A stretch of 64,000 nucleotides of DNA, from the NCBI GenBank assembly GCA_035999765.1, contig CP108521.1, forward strand, positions 2,356,001 through 2,420,000, read 5' to 3'. The stretch is from Streptomyces sp. NBC_01231. Its GTDB lineage: Bacteria > Actinomycetota > Actinomycetes > Streptomycetales > Streptomycetaceae. Each line of letters starts with the position of its first letter. The first letter of the stretch is position 1. Both the position numbers and the translations under genes were made by a program. Shown one piece after another: positions 24,096 through 37,044 of the stretch. Below the pieces are notes generated by a model. The model worked only from the letters and a program-made list of their open reading frames with translations. It did no database searches and had not been told where the DNA came from.

Positions 24096-24312
24096 TCAGC
24101 ACACTCTCCCTTCGCAGGTCAACGGCAAGTTGACGGCCCTTCCAACCCCGTGGTGGACTGCCGGGGCCATGTACGGCGGCAGAAGAGGAAGCCGGTGCGA
24201 GTCCGGCGCGGTCCCGCCACTGTCACCGGGGTAGAAAGCCCCGGGAGCCAGGAACTCTCGCCGCCGGTCTCGTCGAACCAGGGCGTGGACACCCTGAGTG
24301 AGGACATATCGC
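24096..24312 (+). ncRNA. Cobalamin (adenosylcobalamin) riboswitch
   Basis: The conserved core reads GGTGCGAGTCCGGCGCGG (24194-24211) followed by TCCCGCCACTGT (24212-24223). The B12 box AGCCAGGAACTCTCGCC follows at 24246-24262. The upstream arms (TGGACTGCCGGGGCC around 24154) fit the remaining helices. It lies directly before the cobalamin operon and should lower its expression when cobalamin is abundant. A hairpin CAGGGCGTG/CACCCTG (about 24279-24296) stands just before a GTGAGGA sequence and may be the expression platform. The ends are approximate. Confidence 0.9.
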
Positions 24313-24313
24313 C

Positions 24314-24373
24314 ATGCTCGGCTGCCGTTCGAGATCCCGTAGCTGCGCCCCGTCTGTGACAGCGGTCGGCTGA
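24314..24373 (+). CDS. Possible 19-codon leader ORF between the riboswitch and cobD
   Basis: ATG 24314 has GTGAGGA 9 nt upstream and reads MLGCRSRSRSCAPSVTAVG before TGA at 24371-24373. The cobD start GTG 24378 lies 4 nt after that stop and has no ribosome binding site of its own. This suggests that ribosomes reach cobD by coupling through the leader, so the riboswitch would need to control only the leader's start. It is too short for statistical support; conservation of the frame in related genomes would be needed. Confidence 0.4.
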   Translation: MLGCRSRSRSCAPSVTAVG

Positions 24374-24377
24374 GCCC

Positions 24378-25343
24378 GTGCGTGCCGATCGCGTCTTCGC
24401 GTACGGCGCCGCCGCCGGCCTCCTCGGTGACCTGCTCCTCGGTGATCCTCGCCGTGGGCATCCGGTCGCCCTGTTCGGGCGGGCCGCGGGTGCCGTGGAA
24501 CGGGTGTTGTGGCGGGACCACCGGGGCTGGGGCGCGCTGCATGCCGTCGTGTGCGCCGGTGGCGCCGTCGCGCTCGGGTCCGCGGCCGTTCGTACCGTAC
24601 GTACCTCACCCGCCGCTTCCGTCGCGCTGACCGGCGCCGCCACCTGGGCGGTCGTCGGCGGGACGTCGCTCGCGCGGGAGGCCCGGAGCATCGGGCGTGC
24701 GCTGGAGGCGGGGGATGTCGCCGCGGCGCGGGCGCGGCTGCCGCATCTGTGCGGGCGGGATCCGCAGGCGCTCGACGCCGACGGGATCGCGCGCGCGGTC
24801 GTGGAGTCGGTCGCCGAGAACACCTCCGACGCCGTGGTGGGGGCGCTGGTGTGGGGAGCGGTCGGCGGGGTGCCCGGGCTTCTCGGGTTCCGGGCCGTCA
24901 ACACCCTCGACGCGATGGTCGGTCACAAGTCGCCCAGGTACCGGCGCTACGGATGGGCGTCCGCGCGGCTCGACGATGTCGCGGGCTGGCCGGGGGCACG
25001 GCTGACCGCCGTCCTCGCGGCGCTCGCGGGACCCGATCCGCGAGGTGCCGTGCGCGCCTGGCGGGCCGACGCGGCACAGCATCCCAGTCCCAACGCGGGG
25101 CCCGTGGAGGCGTCGTTCGCGGGCGCCCTCGGGGTGCGGCTGGGCGGGACGTTGTCGTACGGGGGCCGGGTGGAGCACCGGCCCGTGCTGAACGGGGAAG
25201 GGCGGGCCGTCACGTCGCACGACGTGGAACGGGCGGTACGCCTCTCGGGGCGCGTCGGCCGGCTCGCGCTCGTCGTCAGCGTCGCCGCACGACTCGCCGC
25301 ACGACGCGTGACCGGGGAACGAGCGAAGGGGCGTACGCCATGA
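24378..25343 (+). CDS. cobD: Adenosylcobinamide-phosphate synthase CobD/CbiB
   Basis: 321-aa membrane enzyme that attaches the aminopropanol (phosphate) arm to adenosylcobyric acid. Features are AAGLLGDLLLGDPRRGHPVA at the N-terminus, VESVAENTSDAVVGALVWG in the middle and FRAVNTLDAMVGHKSPRYRR, all typical of the CbiB family, with several hydrophobic helices between. The C-terminus (AARLAARRVTGERAKGRTP) is basic and free. First gene of the cobalamin operon; its stop overlaps cobQ by 4 nt. Translation may depend on the leader ORF in front. Confidence 0.93.
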   Translation: MRADRVFAYGAAAGLLGDLLLGDPRRGHPVALFGRAAGAVERVLWRDHRGWGALHAVVCAGGAVALGSAAVRTVRTSPAASVALTGAATWAVVGGTSLAREARSIGRALEAGDVAAARARLPHLCGRDPQALDADGIARAVVESVAENTSDAVVGALVWGAVGGVPGLLGFRAVNTLDAMVGHKSPRYRRYGWASARLDDVAGWPGARLTAVLAALAGPDPRGAVRAWRADAAQHPSPNAGPVEASFAGALGVRLGGTLSYGGRVEHRPVLNGEGRAVTSHDVERAVRLSGRVGRLALVVSVAARLAARRVTGERAKGRTP

Positions 25344-26868
25344 ACGGTGGTCTTCTGGTCGCCGGCACCACCTCCGACGCCGGCAAGAGCGTCGTCACCG
25401 CGGGGATCTGCCGGTGGCTGGTGCGGCAGGGCGTCAAGGTCGCGCCCTTCAAGGCGCAGAACATGTCCCTCAACTCGTTCGTGACGCGGGAGGGCGCGGA
25501 GATCGGGCGGGCGCAGGCCATGCAGGCTCAGGCCTGCCGGGTGGAGCCGACCGCGGCGATGAACCCCGTGCTGCTGAAGCCGGGCGGTGAACAGAGCAGT
25601 CAGGTCGTCCTGCTGGGGAAGCCGGTCGGGGAGCTGAGTGCTCGCGGCTATCACGGTGGGCGGCAGCAGCAGCTCCTCGGGACCGTCCTCGACTGTCTCG
25701 CTCAGTTGCGGGGCACGTATGACGCGGTGATCTGTGAAGGGGCCGGTTCTCCCGCCGAGATCAACCTGCGGCGGACCGACATCGTGAACATGGGCATCGC
25801 GCGCAATGCGCGGCTTCCCGTGCTCGTGGTCGGTGACATCGACCGCGGGGGCGTCTTCGCCTCCTTCTTCGGGACCGTCGCCCTGCTCTCGCCCGAGGAC
25901 CAGGAACTCGTCGCCGGGTTCCTCGTCAACAAGTTCCGCGGGGACGTCAGCCTGTTGGAGCCCGGGCTCGACATGCTGCACGGGCTGACCGGGCGGCACA
26001 CCTACGGCGTCCTGCCCTTCCGGCACGGCCTCGGCATCGACGAGGAGGACGGGCTTCGCGTGTCGCTGCGCGGGACCGTACGGGAGTCGAACCTCTCCCC
26101 GCCCGTCGGCCAGGACGTCCTGCGCGTCGCCGTCTGCGCGGTCCCCCTCATGTCCAACTTCACGGACGTGGACGCGCTGGCCGCCGAACCCGGCGTCGTC
26201 GTGCGGTTCGTGGACCGGCCCGAGGAACTGGCCGACGCCGACCTCGTCGTGATCCCGGGCACCCGGGGCACGGTCCGTGCCCTGGAGTGGCTCCACGAAC
26301 GGGGGCTGGCCGAGGCCATCAGGCACAGGGCCGCCGAGCAACGGCCCGTCCTCGGCATCTGCGGTGGCTTCCAGGTCCTCGGCGAGCACATCGAGGACGA
26401 CGTCGAGAGCCGTCGCGGGCAGGTGGACGGGCTCGGGATCCTGCCCGTCCGGGTGCGGTTCGCCCGCGAGAAGACCCTCACCCGGCCCGTGGGCGAGGCC
26501 CTCGGCGAACCGGTCACGGGATACGAGATCCATCACGGCGTCGCCGATGTCACGGGCGGGGACGCGTTCTTCTCCGACGGCCAGGGACGCAGCCTGGACG
26601 GCTGCCGGGTCGGCCAGACCTGGGGCACCCACTGGCACGGCTCGCTGGAGTCGGACGCCTTCAGACGGGCCTTCCTGCGCGAGGTGGCGGCCGCCGCGGG
26701 CCGCCGTTTCGTGCCGGCCGCCGACACCTCGTTCGCCGCGCTGCGCGAGGAGCAGCTCGACCGGCTCGGCGACCTGATCGAACAGCACGCGGACACGGAC
26801 GCGCTGTGGCGGCTCATCGAGTCCGGCGCGCCGCAAGGACTGCCTTTCATTCCACCGGGAGCGCCCGC

Positions 26869-26872
<4 letters not shown>
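25340..26872 (+). CDS. cobQ: Cobyric acid synthase CobQ/CbiP
   Basis: 510-aa ATP-dependent amidase that converts adenosylcobyrinic acid a,c-diamide to adenosylcobyric acid using glutamine (four amidations). The N-terminal DTBS-like domain has LLVAGTTSDAGKSVVTAGIC and KAQNMSLNSFVTREGAEIGR. The C-terminal class I glutaminase-like domain has VLGICGGFQVLG with nucleophile Cys341, and THWHGSLESDAF supplying the His. ATG 25340 overlaps the cobD stop by 4 nt and the gene overlaps cobN by 4 nt. Confidence 0.96.
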
Positions 26873-30530
<3,658 letters not shown>

Positions 30531-30534
<4 letters not shown>

Positions 30535-32543
30535 GTACCCCGTTCCCGTTCACGGCCGTCGTCGGCCAGGACGACCTGCGGCTCGCGCTGCTGCTGAACG
30601 CCGTGTCCCCGGCGGTCGGCGGAGTGCTGGTGCGCGGCGAGAAGGGCACCGCCAAGTCGACGGCGGTGCGTGCGCTCTCGGCGCTGCTGCCGGAGGTCTT
30701 CGTGGTCCCCGGCTGCCGTTTCTCCTGCGACCCTGCCTCACCCGACCCCGACTGCCCGGACGGACCGCACGAGACCGGCGGCGGCGCCCCGCGTCCCGCC
30801 CGCATGGTCGAACTCCCCGTCGGCGCCTCCGAGGACCGGCTCGTCGGCGCCCTCGACATCGAGCGGGCGCTCGCCGAGGGCGTCAAGGCCTTCGAGCCCG
30901 GGCTGCTCGCCGACGCGCACCGCGGGATCCTGTACGTCGACGAGGTCAACCTCCTCCACGACCACCTGGTCGACCTGCTCCTCGACGCGGCGGCGATGGG
31001 CGCCTCGTACGTCGAACGCGAGGGTGTCTCCGTACGGCATGCCTCGAAGTTCCTGCTCGTCGGGACCATGAATCCCGAAGAGGGCGAACTGCGGCCGCAG
31101 TTGCTCGACCGGTTCGGGCTGACCGTCGAGGTCGCGGCCTCGCGGGAGCCCGACCAGCGGGTGGAGGTGGTACGGCGGCGGCTCGCGTACGACGACGACC
31201 CGGCCGGCTTCGCCGCGCGGTGGGCGGATGAGGAGGCCGCCGTACGGGCGCGGATCGGGGCGGCCCGAAAGCTGCTGCCGTCGGTGCAACTGGGCGACGG
31301 GGCGCTGCGGCAGATCGCGGCGACCTGTGCCGCGTTCGAGGTGGACGGCATGCGGGCCGACATCGTGATGGCGCGGACGGCGACCGCGCTGGCCGCGTGG
31401 GCCGGGCGGACGGACGTGCTCGCGGAGGACGTACGGCAGGCCGCGCTGCTCGCGCTGCCGCACCGCAGGCGACGCAACCCCTTCGACGCGCCCGGACTCG
31501 ACGAGGACAAGCTCGACGAGACCCTGGAGGAGTTCGGCGGCTCGGACGACGAGGATCCGGAACCCGACGGGCCGGGTCCCGACGGAGACGGCGGGGGCGG
31601 CGGACAGCCGCCGTCCGAGGGGCCCGAGGGCGGCGACACCGGTGCACGGCCCGAGGCCGGGGAGCAGGACGGGGAGCCGCAGACTCCCGGCGGCGGCTCG
31701 GGTGAACAGCAGCCGACGCGGGCCTCCGAGCCCTTCCGTACCAAGGTGCTGAGCGTGCCCGGACTCGGTGAGGGTGCCGCGGGAAGGCGTTCGCGGGCGC
31801 GGACCGAGCAGGGGCGCACGACCGGGGCCCGGCGGCCCCGAGGGACGCTGACCAAGCTGCACCTGGCGGCGACCGTACAGGCTGCGGCGCCGCATCAGCG
31901 GGCGCGCGGACGGTCGGGGCGTGGACTGGTCGTGCGGCGGGACGATCTGCGGCAGGCGACGCGAGAGGGCCGCGAGGGGAACCTCGTGCTGTTCGTCGTC
32001 GACGCCTCCGGGTCCATGGCGGCCCGGCAGCGGATGAGTGCCGTGAAGGGTGCCGTGCTGTCCCTGCTGCTGGACGCCTATCAGCGGCGGGACAAGGTGG
32101 GGCTGGTGACCTTCCGGGGTTCGGCCGCCGAGGTGGCGCTGCCGCCGACCTCCTCCGTGGACGCGGCGGCGGTCCGGCTGGAGTCGCTGCCGACGGGTGG
32201 CCGGACGCCGCTCGCGGCGGGTCTGCTGCGGGCGCACGAGGTGCTGCGGGTGGAGCGGCTGCGGGATCCGGCCCGGCGGGCGCTGGTCGTGGTGGTGACC
32301 GACGGGCGCGCCACGGGCGGGCCCGAGCCGGTCGCGCTCGCCGGGCGTGCGGCCCGGCTCTTCGCGGCCGACTCGGTCGCCTCCGTGGTCGTGGACTGCG
32401 AGTCGGGGCCGGTGCGGCTGGGGCTGGCCGGACAGCTCGCGGGTGAGCTGGGCGGTACGGCGGTGACGTTGGACGAGCTGCGGGCGGACTCGATCGCCGG
32501 TCTCGTCAGGGAAGTTCAGGGCGATTCGAGGAGGGCCGCGTAA
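30531..32543 (+). CDS. Fused ChlI-ChlD-type chelatase motor protein (putative cobaltochelatase subunit)
   Basis: 670-aa protein that joins an AAA+ domain and a von Willebrand A domain. The ATPase half has GEKGTAKSTAVRALSALLPE (Walker A) and GILYVDEVNLLHDHLVDLLL (Walker B). A long acidic and Pro/Gly-rich linker (about residues 325-420) separates it from the VWA half, where VVDASGSMAARQRMSAVKGA holds the MIDAS motif D-x-S-x-S. Such ID-fusions pair with CobN/ChlH-type proteins. Its place immediately behind cobN points to cobalt insertion. CobS/CobT are absent here, so this protein probably serves as the motor. GTG 30531 overlaps cobN. Confidence 0.88.
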
Positions 32544-33142
32544 TGCCGCAGGGACAGCCGAGTGTCGTACCGGAGGACGGGCTGACGACCCGTCAGCGGC
32601 GTAACCGGCCGCTGGTCGTCGTGCACACGGGCATCGGGAAGGGCAAGTCCACCGCCGCTTTCGGTCTCGCGCTGCGGGCCTGGAACCAGGGGTGGCCGAT
32701 CGGGGTGTTCCAGTTCGTCAAGTCGGCGAAGTGGAAGGTCGGCGAGGAGCGGGCGCTGCGGGTGCTCGGGGACTCCGGCGAGGGCGGGTCCGTCGCCTGG
32801 CACAAGATGGGCGAGGGCTGGTCCTGGGTTCAGCGGGACTCGCAGATGGACAACGAGGAGAAGGCCCGGGAGGGCTGGGAGCAGGTCAAGCGGGACCTGG
32901 CGGCCGAGACGTACCAGCTGTACGTGCTGGACGAGTTCGCCTACCCCATGCACTGGGGCTGGATCGACACCGACGAGGTCGTCTCCGTGCTCCGGGACCG
33001 GCCCGGAACCCAGCATGTCGTGATCACCGGACGCAACGCCCCCGAGAAGCTGGTGGAGTTCGCGGACCTCGTCACCGACATGTCCAAGGTCAAGCATCCG
33101 ATGGACGCCGGGCAGAAGGGGCAACGGGGCATCGAATGGTGA
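32543..33142 (+). CDS. cobO: Cob(I)yrinic acid a,c-diamide adenosyltransferase CobO
   Basis: 199-aa enzyme that puts the 5'-deoxyadenosyl group on cobalt. The P-loop is VHTGIGKGKSTAAFGLALRA, and YVLDEFAYPMHWGWIDTDEV and VVITGRNAPEKLVEFADLVT are typical of CobO/CobA-type transferases. The ATG shares its A with the TAA of the previous gene, and the stop overlaps cobB. Length fits the family. Confidence 0.96.
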   Translation: MPQGQPSVVPEDGLTTRQRRNRPLVVVHTGIGKGKSTAAFGLALRAWNQGWPIGVFQFVKSAKWKVGEERALRVLGDSGEGGSVAWHKMGEGWSWVQRDSQMDNEEKAREGWEQVKRDLAAETYQLYVLDEFAYPMHWGWIDTDEVVSVLRDRPGTQHVVITGRNAPEKLVEFADLVTDMSKVKHPMDAGQKGQRGIEW

Positions 33143-34638
33143 CGTCCTCCGTCCCTCGGCTGGTCATTGCCGCGCCGTCCTCGGGCAGCGGCAAGACCAC
33201 CGTCGCCACGGGGTTGATGGCCGCGTTCGCCGCGCGGGGGCTCGCCGTGTCCCCTCACAAGGTCGGGCCGGACTACATCGACCCCGGGTACCACGCGCTC
33301 GCGACCGGGCGGGTGGGACGGAACCTCGACGCGTATCTGTGCGGGCCGGAGTTGGTCGGGCCGTTGTTCGCGCAGGGTGCGCGGGGCTGTGACATCGCCG
33401 TCGTCGAAGGGGTGATGGGGCTGTACGACGGGGCCGCCGGGGAAGGTGAACTGGCGTCCACCGCCCATGTGGCGAAGCTGCTGCGGGCGCCGGTGGTGCT
33501 GGTCGTCGACGCCTCGTCGCAGTCCCGGTCGGTTGCGGCGCTGGTGCACGGGTTCGCCTCCTGGGATCCGGAGGTGCGGGTCGGGGGCGTGATCCTCAAC
33601 AAGGTCGGATCGGATCGGCACGAGGAGCTGCTGCGGGAGGCGTTGGATTCGGCCGGGGTGCCGGTGCTCGGTGTGCTGCGGAGGGTGGCTCAGGTGGATA
33701 CGCCGTCGCGGCATCTGGGGCTGGTGCCGGTCGCCGAGCGGCGGGCTGAGGCCGTGGATGCGGTGGGTGCCATGGCAGAGCAGGTGCGGGTCGGGTGCGA
33801 CCTGGAGGCGTTGGCCGCGCTGGCGGGGAGTGCCGGAGCGTTGTCGTGTGCGGCCTGGGACGCGGCTGAGGTGCTGGCTTCTTCGCCCCCTCCGCCCCTT
33901 CCCGTCCCGTCTCTGGGGGCTGCCGCCCCCAGACCCCCGCTGTCGGCCCTGAAGGGGCCTCGTCCTCAAACTCCCCCAGAGGGGGGACCCCCAGACGGGC
34001 TGAAGGCAGCGGACCGGCGTTCCGAGGGGCTCGCCGCCGTGAGAGTCGCCGTCGCCGGTGGTCCCGCCTTCACCTTCTCCTACGCCGAGCACACCGAACT
34101 TCTCACCGCGGCCGGTGCCGAGGTCGTCACCTTCGATCCGCTCCGGGACGAGCAACTTCCCGACGGAACAAGCGGGTTGGTGATCGGCGGCGGGTTTCCC
34201 GAGGTGTACGCCTCCGAGCTGTCCGCCAACGAACCCCTGCGCAAGTCCGTCGCGGCGCTCGCGGAGAGCGGTGCTCCCGTCGCCGCCGAGTGTGCCGGGT
34301 TGCTCTATCTCTGTCGTGAGCTCGACGGGCTGCCGATGTGCGGGGTGCTGGACGCCACCGCGCGGATGAGCGAGCGGCTCACGCTCGGGTACCGGGACGC
34401 CGTGGCCGTCAGCGACAGCGTGCTCGCCGAGGCCGGGACACGGATGCGGGGGCACGAGTTCCACCGGACCGTGATGGAGCCCGGGGCGGGGGAGGTCGCC
34501 GCCTGGGGTGTGCGCACCCCCCGACGGCGGCTCGAAGGTTTCGTACAGCAGGGTGTGCACGCGAGTTATCTGCACACGCACTGGGCGTCCGAGCCCGGTG
34601 TCGCCCGTCGGTTCGTGGAGAGGTGCCGGACGTCATGA
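33136..34638 (+). CDS. cobB: Cobyrinic acid a,c-diamide synthase CobB/CbiA, with an unusual low-complexity insert
   Basis: 500-aa amidase that forms the a,c-diamide with glutamine and ATP. The N-terminal domain has AAPSSGSGKTTVATGLMAAF and VEGVMGLYDGAAGEGELAS; the C-terminal glutaminase-like domain has VAAECAGLLYLC with Cys386. Between them, residues about 252-292 (SSPPPPLPVPSLGAAAPRPP ... PEGGPPDGLKAAD) are Pro/Gly-rich and are encoded by DNA that looks like a Streptomyces intergenic repeat. Without this insert the protein has the usual CobB length. ATG 33136 or GTG 33139 both overlap the cobO stop. Confidence 0.93.
   Translation: MVTSSVPRLVIAAPSSGSGKTTVATGLMAAFAARGLAVSPHKVGPDYIDPGYHALATGRVGRNLDAYLCGPELVGPLFAQGARGCDIAVVEGVMGLYDGAAGEGELASTAHVAKLLRAPVVLVVDASSQSRSVAALVHGFASWDPEVRVGGVILNKVGSDRHEELLREALDSAGVPVLGVLRRVAQVDTPSRHLGLVPVAERRAEAVDAVGAMAEQVRVGCDLEALAALAGSAGALSCAAWDAAEVLASSPPPPLPVPSLGAAAPRPPLSALKGPRPQTPPEGGPPDGLKAADRRSEGLAAVRVAVAGGPAFTFSYAEHTELLTAAGAEVVTFDPLRDEQLPDGTSGLVIGGGFPEVYASELSANEPLRKSVAALAESGAPVAAECAGLLYLCRELDGLPMCGVLDATARMSERLTLGYRDAVAVSDSVLAEAGTRMRGHEFHRTVMEPGAGEVAAWGVRTPRRRLEGFVQQGVHASYLHTHWASEPGVARRFVERCRTS
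33889..34011. repeat. Streptomyces-type palindromic intergenic repeat inserted in frame inside cobB
   Basis: The stretch carries an 8-bp hairpin CTGGGGGC (33913-33920) / GCCCCCAG (33925-33932), then GGCCCTGAAGGGGCC and CGTCCTCAAACTCCCCCAGA, GGGGGACCCCCAGACGGGCT. I know this word order from spacers between many Streptomyces genes. Here it lies in the linker between the two CobB domains and keeps the frame open. Ends are approximate. Confidence 0.65.
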
Positions 34639-35384
34639 GCAGCAGACTGATCGGAGTCGGGGTAGGGCCCGGGGACCCGGAGCTGGTGACCGTCAAGGGC
34701 GTCAACGCTCTGCGGGAGGCCGAGGTGGTCGTCGTACCGGTGATGGCCGCGGCTGACGGGAAGGACGGCGGCGAGCGGGGGCGTGCCGAAGCGACCGTCC
34801 TGCACTACGTGCCCGAGGAGAAGGTCGTACGGGTGGTGTTCGCGCTCAACGAGCGCAGTGACCGGGCGCGGCGGGAGGCCGCCTGGGACGCGGCCGGGGA
34901 GCGGGTCGCCCGGCTGCTGGAAACCCGGGGCTCCGTCGCCTTCGCGACCATCGGCGATCCGAACGTGTACTCCACCTTCACCTATCTCGCGCAGACCATC
35001 ACGGAGCTGGTGCCGGGCGTGGTCGTGGAGACGGTGCCCGGTATCACCGCGATGCAGGACCTCGCGGCCCGCTCGGGCGCCGTCCTCACCGAGGGGACCG
35101 AGCCGCTCACGCTGGTGCCCGTCACCGCCGGGGCCGCCGCGCTCAAGGACGCCCTGAACGGGCCCGGGACCGTCGTCGCGTACAAGTTCGGGCGGCAGTC
35201 CCAGGAGGTGGCCGAGGCGTTGCGGGAGACCGGGCGGATCGACGACGCCGTGTGGGGGTCGGCACTCGGGCTGGAGTCCGAGTCCATCCGGCCGGCCGCC
35301 GACCTCGACGGTGCTCCGCTGCCGTATCTCTCCACGCTCATCGCACCCGCTCGACGCGACGGCGGCCGGGGCGGAAAGCTGTGA
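34635..35384 (+). CDS. cobI: Precorrin-2 C20-methyltransferase CobI/CbiL
   Basis: 249-aa SAM-dependent tetrapyrrole methylase. IGVGVGPGDPELVTVKGVNA is the family N-terminal motif, VAFATIGDPNVYSTFTYLAQ the second conserved loop and VETVPGITAMQDLAARSGAV the third; the PNVYST loop is typical for the C20 methylase. ATG 34635 overlaps the cobB stop by 4 nt. The operon is interrupted after this gene by a transporter gene on the other strand. Confidence 0.93.
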   Translation: MSSRLIGVGVGPGDPELVTVKGVNALREAEVVVVPVMAAADGKDGGERGRAEATVLHYVPEEKVVRVVFALNERSDRARREAAWDAAGERVARLLETRGSVAFATIGDPNVYSTFTYLAQTITELVPGVVVETVPGITAMQDLAARSGAVLTEGTEPLTLVPVTAGAAALKDALNGPGTVVAYKFGRQSQEVAEALRETGRIDDAVWGSALGLESESIRPAADLDGAPLPYLSTLIAPARRDGGRGGKL

Positions 35385-35404
35385 GCCCGTCAAGAACCGC
35401 GAGG

Positions 35405-36142
35405 TCAGCCCGCGACTCCGACCACGAGCCAGATGAACGCCACCCCCGCGATCGTGCACAGCAGGGTCGAGCGGGCGGGGTGGTCGTGGTGGGCCTCGGG
35501 GAGGATCTCGGCGGCCGCGAGATAGAGGAGCGCGCCGCCGAAGAAGCCGAGATAGCTGCCGAGCACTCCCTCCGGAATCGTGAAGAGGAGCGTGGAGGCC
35601 GCGCCCACGACCGGGGCCGCCGCGTCCGCGAACAGCATCGCCAGGGCTCGGCGGCGGGCGTTCCCGTACAGACTCGTGATCGTGTACGTGTTGAAGCCGT
35701 CCGCGAAGTCGTGGGCGACGACGGCCAGCGCGACCGCCGCGCCCATGCCGCCGCCGACCTGGAAGGCCGCGCCGATCGCCACGCCGTCCATGGCGCTGTG
35801 ACCGACCATCGCGGCCGCCGCCGTCAGACCCACTTCGGGGGCCCTGCCGTCGCCGGAAGCGCCGTCCTCGGCGCCGTGCGCGGCCTGACGGCCGGCGAGC
35901 AGGCGTTCCACCATGTGGGCCAGCAGGAATCCGGCCACGAACAGGAGCAGGGCGGCGGGGACGCCGAAGACCTCGGTGCCGGCCGCGTCCAGCGCCTCCG
36001 GCATCAGGTCCAGGCCAACCACGCCGAGCATCAGGCCGCCGGCCAGGCCCAGCACGAGATGGCGGCGGTCGGTCACCCGCAGTGCCGTCCAGCCGCCCGC
36101 CAGCGTCATCAGGAACGCGCCGAGCGCGACGAAGACCGCCAT
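35405..36142 (-). CDS. ZIP family metal transporter
   Basis: 245-aa membrane protein with about eight helices. The ZIP signature appears in helix IV (AMVGHSAMDGVAIGAAFQVG) and helix V (VVAHDFADGFNTYTI), where the H-S-x-x-D-G and H-D-x-x-D-G pairs form the metal site. A His/Glu/Gly loop lies between (AAHGAEDGASGDGRAPE). ZIPs carry Zn, Fe, Mn or Co towards the cytosol. It lies opposite to the cobalamin genes between cobI and cobM, so cobalt uptake is an attractive guess. ATG 36142 was chosen; GTG 36178 is an alternative. Confidence 0.85.
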   Translation of the reverse strand: MAVFVALGAFLMTLAGGWTALRVTDRRHLVLGLAGGLMLGVVGLDLMPEALDAAGTEVFGVPAALLLFVAGFLLAHMVERLLAGRQAAHGAEDGASGDGRAPEVGLTAAAAMVGHSAMDGVAIGAAFQVGGGMGAAVALAVVAHDFADGFNTYTITSLYGNARRRALAMLFADAAAPVVGAASTLLFTIPEGVLGSYLGFFGGALLYLAAAEILPEAHHDHPARSTLLCTIAGVAFIWLVVGVAG

Positions 36143-36225
36143 GTGCCCTTGGTATCCGATCAGGGCCCACTCACGCACCTCCGACCCCAGCAGCACTGAA
36201 CTTCCGTACGAGAGGACCCGAACCC

Positions 36226-37044
36226 ATGGCCGATGCCCCCACCGGCAAAGTGACCTTCGTCGGTGCCGGCCCCGGCGCCGCCGACCTGCTGACGATCCGT
36301 GCCGCGCGTGCCATCGCCGACGCCGACGTCGTGATCTGGGCGGCCAGCCTGGTCCAGGCGGAGGTCCTCGAGCACGCGCGCGAGGGCGCGGAGATCCTCG
36401 ACTCGGCGACGATGTCCCTGGAGGACGTGGTGGCCGTGTACGAGCGGGCCCTGGCACAGGGCCTGCGCGTGGCCCGTATCCACTCCGGCGACCCCGCGCT
36501 GTGGGGCGGTACGCAGGAGCAGCTCGACCGGTGCGCCCGGATCGGCATCGAGACCGAGGTGATCCCGGGTGTCTCCGCCTTCTCCGCCGTCGCGGCGCTC
36601 GCCGGGCGCGAGCTGACCATTCCGGAGGTCGCCCAGTCCGTCGTGCTCACCCGGCTCGGCGGCGGCAAGACGCCGATGCCGCCCGGGGAGGAGGTGCGGG
36701 AGTTCGCCAAGCACGGCACCACGATGGCGATCTTCCTGTCGGCCGCGCGCAGCGGTCAGCTCGTGCGGGAGCTCCTTGAGGGCGGCTACCCGACCAGCAC
36801 ACCGGTCGTCGTCGCCTACCAGGCGACCTGGCCGGAGGAGCTGATCGTGAAGTGCACGATCAGCACGCTGGAGGAGACGGTCAAGGAGCACAAGCTCTGG
36901 AAGCACACGCTGTTCCTGGTCGGCCCGGCGCTCGACGCCGAGGGCACCCGCTCGCACCTCTACCACCCCGGTCACTTCCACGGCTACCGCAAGGCCGACC
37001 CTGAGGCCCGCAAGGCCCTGCGCGCCCGGGGTGCCGGCACGTGA
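36226..37044 (+). CDS. cobM: Precorrin-4 C11-methyltransferase CobM/CbiF
   Basis: 272-aa SAM-dependent methylase. KVTFVGAGPGAADLLTIRAA opens it, ARIHSGDPALWGGTQEQLDR is the typical CobM/CbiF loop and TEVIPGVSAFSAVAALAGRE the third motif, with GTTMAIFLSAARS and VVVAYQATWPEELIVK near the C-terminus. ATG 36226 has GAGGA 9 nt upstream; earlier in-frame starts would lie over the divergent ZIP promoter. This gene restarts the operon on the + strand, so a promoter is expected in the 83 bp before it. Confidence 0.95.
   Translation: MADAPTGKVTFVGAGPGAADLLTIRAARAIADADVVIWAASLVQAEVLEHAREGAEILDSATMSLEDVVAVYERALAQGLRVARIHSGDPALWGGTQEQLDRCARIGIETEVIPGVSAFSAVAALAGRELTIPEVAQSVVLTRLGGGKTPMPPGEEVREFAKHGTTMAIFLSAARSGQLVRELLEGGYPTSTPVVVAYQATWPEELIVKCTISTLEETVKEHKLWKHTLFLVGPALDAEGTRSHLYHPGHFHGYRKADPEARKALRARGAGT

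Noticed and set aside
24066..24359. 97-residue frame across the riboswitch region
   Set aside because: It lies on conserved riboswitch structure and lacks a ribosome binding site.
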